Source of the DNA: Alistipes sp.
GTDB taxonomy: Bacteria > Bacteroidota > Bacteroidia > Bacteroidales > Rikenellaceae
NCBI GenBank assembly: GCA_020026415.1
Contig: JAHHQL010000007.1
Location: forward strand, 1 to 64,000
Direction: 5' to 3'
DNA length: 64,000 nucleotides
Shown here in pieces: positions 61,453 to 64,000 of this stretch (position 1 is its first letter; every line of letters starts with the position of its first letter). A program made the position numbers and the translations under genes. The notes beneath the pieces are model-generated. The model had not been told where the DNA came from. It worked only from the letters and a program-made list of their open reading frames with translations, and searched no databases.

Positions 61453-63513
61453 TTATTTCCGGTTCTCGTCGCGCAATTTCTGCAATTCGTACATTTTATC
61501 GCGGAATTTGGCGGCGGCAAGAAAATCCAGCGATTTGGCGGCTCGCTCCATATCCTCGCGGGCTCGGTTGATCAGAGCCTCCAAATCCTCGCCTGCGTGA
61601 GGATCTGCCGGGGTTGTATCGTACCCCGCCATGACATCGGCCGCCGTCATGTAGTGCTGCTCCCCGACGGGATGCACTTCGGGAATACCGCCCTCCGTCG
61701 CACGTCCCGCCAACAGCGTACTCTGACCCGTACCGCTCTTCTGCGCCCGACGCGGCAACATATCGTGCTCCATGTTGTAGTGCACCTGCCTTTCGCGGTG
61801 GCGGTTCGAGACCTCGATGGTCTGACGCATCGAATCGGTGCAGGTATCGGCATAGAGAATCACCTTGCCCTGCGCATGACGCGCCGCACGACCCGCAATC
61901 TGCGTCAGCGAACGCACATTTCTCAGGAATCCCTCCTTGTCGGCATCCAAAATGGCAACCAATGCCACCTCCGGAAGGTCAAGTCCTTCCCGCAGGAGAT
62001 TCACACCGACCAGCACATCGAACATTCCCGCACGCAGATCCTCCAAGATCTGAATGCGCTCCAACGTATCGACATCCGAGTGAATATAGCGGTTTCGGAT
62101 GCCCACACGGTCAAAATATTTGGAAAGTTCCTCGGCCATACGTTTCGTAATGGTCGTCACAAGGATCTTATCGTCGTTCTTGACCCGCATGTCGATCTCC
62201 TCGATCAGATCGTCGATCTGATTTTCAGTCGGACGCACCTCCATCGGCGGATCGACCAGACCTGTGGGGCGGATCAACTGCTCGGTCACGACACCGTCAC
62301 TCATCGTCAGTTCCCAATCGGCGGGTGTGGCACTCACATAGATCGACGTACCCTGCAATTTCTCAAATTCGGCAAAGGTCACGGGGCGGTTATCCTTGGC
62401 GGCGGGCAGGCGGAATCCGTATTCGACCAGATTCTCCTTGCGGGCACGGTCCCCGCCATACATGGCATGTACCTGCGGCAGGGTCACGTGGCTCTCATCG
62501 ACCACCATCAGATAATCTTTCGGGAAGTAGTCAATCAGACAGAACGGGCGCGAACCCGGCTGACGGCCGTCGAAATAACGGGAATAGTTCTCGATACCGG
62601 GACAGTAACCCAACTCTTTGATCATCTCCAGATCGTATTCGACACGCTGCTTGATGCGTTGCGCCTCGACCATACGCCCCTCCCGTTCAAACATCTCGAT
62701 CTGCTTACCCATATCCAGATAGATCTGCTGTACCGCGGTGTCGATGCGTTCCTTGGTCGTCACAAACAAACTCGTCGGATAAAGGGTCAGCGAATCCAAC
62801 GACTGGATGCGTTGTCCCGTCATGGGATCGATCGACTGAATCGCCTCGATCTCGTTATCGAAGAACATCACGCGGAAACACTGGTTGCCGAACTCGCCGA
62901 AAGCCGCCATAATATCGACCGTATCGCCATTGACACGGAATGTGGCGGGTTGCAACTCGCGTTCGGTACGGGTATAGAGTGCCTCGACCAGTTTATAGAG
63001 GAATTGCTTGTAACTGATGATCTGCCCCACCTTGATGTTGATCGCCGTATCGTGGAAGTCCTGCGGATTACCGCAACCATACAGACACGACACGCTCGAC
63101 ACGACGATAACATCCTTCCGACCCGACAGAAGGGTCGCCGTGGTCGATAAGCGCATCTTCTCGATCTCTTCGTTGATCGACAGATCCTTCTCGATATAAG
63201 TATCCGTCGTGGGGAGGTAGGCTTCGGGCTGATAGTAGTCGTAATACGACACGAAATACTCCACGGCATTGTCGGGGAAGAAATTCTTGAACTCCCCGTA
63301 AAGTTGGGCAGCCAGCGTCTTGTTGTGGCTCAAGACCAGCGTGGGTCTGTTGAGCCTCGCGATGACATTGGCCACCGTAAACGTCTTACCCGATCCCGTC
63401 ACTCCGAGCAGGGTGTTGTGTTTCGCCCCGCGATTGATGTTGGTCACGAGTTCTTCGATCGCCTCCGGCTGATCGCCCATCGGGGCATAATCCGATACAA
63501 GTTTGAAATCCAT
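61453..63513 (-). CDS. uvrB: Excinuclease ABC subunit B
   Basis: 686 residues, the damage-verifying helicase-like subunit of nucleotide excision repair. Walker A is GVTGSGKT (37-44). The beta-hairpin region YYDYYQPEAYLP lies near 92. Helicase motifs VVDESH and RAGMFDVLVGVNLLREGLDLP follow, and QIAGRAAR is present. The C-terminal UVR motif (residues about 645-680) binds UvrC. The start ATG gives MDFKLVSDYAP, matching the family start. It lies only 6 bases after a perfect -7 box, so the mRNA may be leaderless. Confidence 0.97.
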   Translation of the reverse strand: MDFKLVSDYAPMGDQPEAIEELVTNINRGAKHNTLLGVTGSGKTFTVANVIARLNRPTLVLSHNKTLAAQLYGEFKNFFPDNAVEYFVSYYDYYQPEAYLPTTDTYIEKDLSINEEIEKMRLSTTATLLSGRKDVIVVSSVSCLYGCGNPQDFHDTAINIKVGQIISYKQFLYKLVEALYTRTERELQPATFRVNGDTVDIMAAFGEFGNQCFRVMFFDNEIEAIQSIDPMTGQRIQSLDSLTLYPTSLFVTTKERIDTAVQQIYLDMGKQIEMFEREGRMVEAQRIKQRVEYDLEMIKELGYCPGIENYSRYFDGRQPGSRPFCLIDYFPKDYLMVVDESHVTLPQVHAMYGGDRARKENLVEYGFRLPAAKDNRPVTFAEFEKLQGTSIYVSATPADWELTMSDGVVTEQLIRPTGLVDPPMEVRPTENQIDDLIEEIDMRVKNDDKILVTTITKRMAEELSKYFDRVGIRNRYIHSDVDTLERIQILEDLRAGMFDVLVGVNLLREGLDLPEVALVAILDADKEGFLRNVRSLTQIAGRAARHAQGKVILYADTCTDSMRQTIEVSNRHRERQVHYNMEHDMLPRRAQKSGTGQSTLLAGRATEGGIPEVHPVGEQHYMTAADVMAGYDTTPADPHAGEDLEALINRAREDMERAAKSLDFLAAAKFRDKMYELQKLRDENRK

Positions 63514-63519
63514 GGTTTA

Positions 63520-63527
63520 CAAAGGTA
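63520..63527 (-). promoter_or_regulatory. -7 box of uvrB
   Basis: TACCTTTG on the minus strand, a perfect match. The spacing TACCTTTG-TAAACC-ATG leaves almost no 5-prime leader. A -33 candidate is not clear. Confidence 0.6.
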
Positions 63528-63681
63528 ACGAAATTTCCGCCTCAATGTCTTTCCCGTCCGAAAAAAAACGCCCGACGAATTTTTCCCAGAAAACTTTCAC
63601 CGCAGACAACAGAACAATTTCCACATCTTGCAAACGACTGACACAGCACATCCGTGCTCCGAAAAATTGAAAGGAAAACGC

Positions 63682-63711
63682 TTTGATTTAAACAATTAAT
63701 AATTATCTTTG
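63682..63711 (+). promoter_or_regulatory. Promoter of the barrel-protein gene at the window end
   Basis: TTTG (63682-63685), an 18-base spacer and TATCTTTG (63704-63711) match the Bacteroidota consensus. The ATG at 63741 follows after about 25 bases. Confidence 0.72.
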
Positions 63712-63740
63712 CTCTTGTAAAATTTCAAAACCGCAAATAA

Positions 63741-64000
63741 ATGAAACCGAAAACTCTTCTTTTATTATTGCTGCTCTCCATCACGGGAGTAGTTCAAGCG
63801 CAAGAACTCGAAAAGAACATATTCACCATCCGTGGCGGTGCGAACTTCTCCGATTTGAAAACGGACTACACGCCGACCGACTCGAAGATCGGAATTCATG
63901 CGGGAGCAACCTACGAGCGCATCCTTTCCAAACGATTCCCGCTGTATTTGGAAACCGGATTGCTGTTTTCACAAACCGGATGCAAAAATTTCAATGACGA
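63741..64000 (+). CDS. Secreted outer-membrane beta-barrel (porin-family) protein, partial
   Basis: First 86 codons only; the gene continues past the window edge. The start ATG gives MKPKTLLLLLLL, a signal peptide ending VVQAQ (about residue 21). FTIRGGANFSDLKTD, HAGATYERILSKRFPLYLETGLLFSQTG (position about 50-77) is the pattern of OMP_b-brl_2 porin-like proteins, with alternating strands starting right after the signal. The N-terminus and promoter support a real gene. Ligand or role unknown. Confidence 0.75.
   Translation, partial: MKPKTLLLLLLLSITGVVQAQELEKNIFTIRGGANFSDLKTDYTPTDSKIGIHAGATYERILSKRFPLYLETGLLFSQTGCKNFND

Noticed and set aside
1..64000. CRISPR arrays, insertion sequences, prophage or rRNA genes
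   Set aside because: No regularly spaced repeats, transposase or phage structural genes, or rRNA sequences were recognised.

Overview
The window is a chromosomal segment from a member of the Bacteroidota, most likely the order Bacteroidales. An Alistipes-like (Rikenellaceae) genome is my best guess, but that is inference. The evidence is the repeated Bacteroidota promoter pattern (TTTG or TTG, about 18-21 bases, then TAnnTTTG), A-rich start regions instead of strong Shine-Dalgarno sites, and typical families: TlpA-like lipoproteins, DUF3575/DUF3868 fimbria-associated proteins, a BACON-clostripain lipoprotein, CarboxypepD-regulatory barrel proteins and a NagB-LmbE fusion. Coding is moderately GC-rich, which produces many long mirror frames opposite real genes. 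No insertion sequence, prophage, CRISPR array or rRNA was seen. One tRNA, tRNA-Met(CAU), lies at 39339-39412.

Layout. 77-4633 (+): amino-sugar cluster of an APH/NahK-like kinase, a CBM9-like protein, a NagB-LmbE fusion and a canonical NagB. 4790-9664: lpdA and a C69 dipeptidase (-), a YggS-type PLP protein (+) and a WYL regulator (-). 9767-16128: dnaA (-) divergent from a phosphohexomutase and fabD (+), then a ROK regulator and a GNAT acetyltransferase (+). 16249-26957: TlpA-like lipoprotein, K+-dependent pyrophosphatase, malic enzyme and CDF transporter (-), hexapeptide acetyltransferase and MATE pump (+), then FKBP, Nudix and nucleotidyltransferase (-). 27031-33269 (-): outer-membrane barrel protein and a fimbria-associated cluster (large lipoprotein, DUF3868 protein, inactivated DUF3575 gene). 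33595-34878 (-): purine permease. 35105-35698 (+): small secreted protein.

35814-38899 (-) is the standout. It is a three-gene operon of a MotA-like membrane protein with a very long coiled-coil tail, a MotB/OmpA-like partner, and an HNH nuclease whose start codon overlaps the stop codon before it. This architecture matches a type II Zorya anti-phage system (ZorA-ZorB-ZorE). A perfect 14-bp palindrome lies just upstream of zorA, and a gene-poor stretch separates it from tRNA-Met.

39689-45140 (-): complete RND tripartite efflux operon (adaptor, pump, TolC). 45344-48982 (-): etfB-etfA-acyl-CoA dehydrogenase. 49094-51549 (-): purA, an EF-hand/LRR lipoprotein and a protein with an acidic tail. 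51692-58361 (+): ligA, dapA, a DUF4919 protein, clostripain-family lipoprotein, DUF2284 protein and a Dph6-like ATP pyrophosphatase. 58492-59964 (+): an A/T-rich DUF4153 membrane protein. 60029-63513 (-): GH13 glycosidase and uvrB. 63741-64000 (+): the start of a secreted barrel protein cut by the window edge.

Most of the window is housekeeping metabolism and replication/repair. The accessory interest lies in the Zorya-like operon, the decayed fimbrial gene, and several unusual leader regions: a small upstream frame before the MATE gene, a terminator touching the DUF2284 start, a nearly leaderless uvrB, and a gap bounded by two same-strand terminators at 29428-29683.
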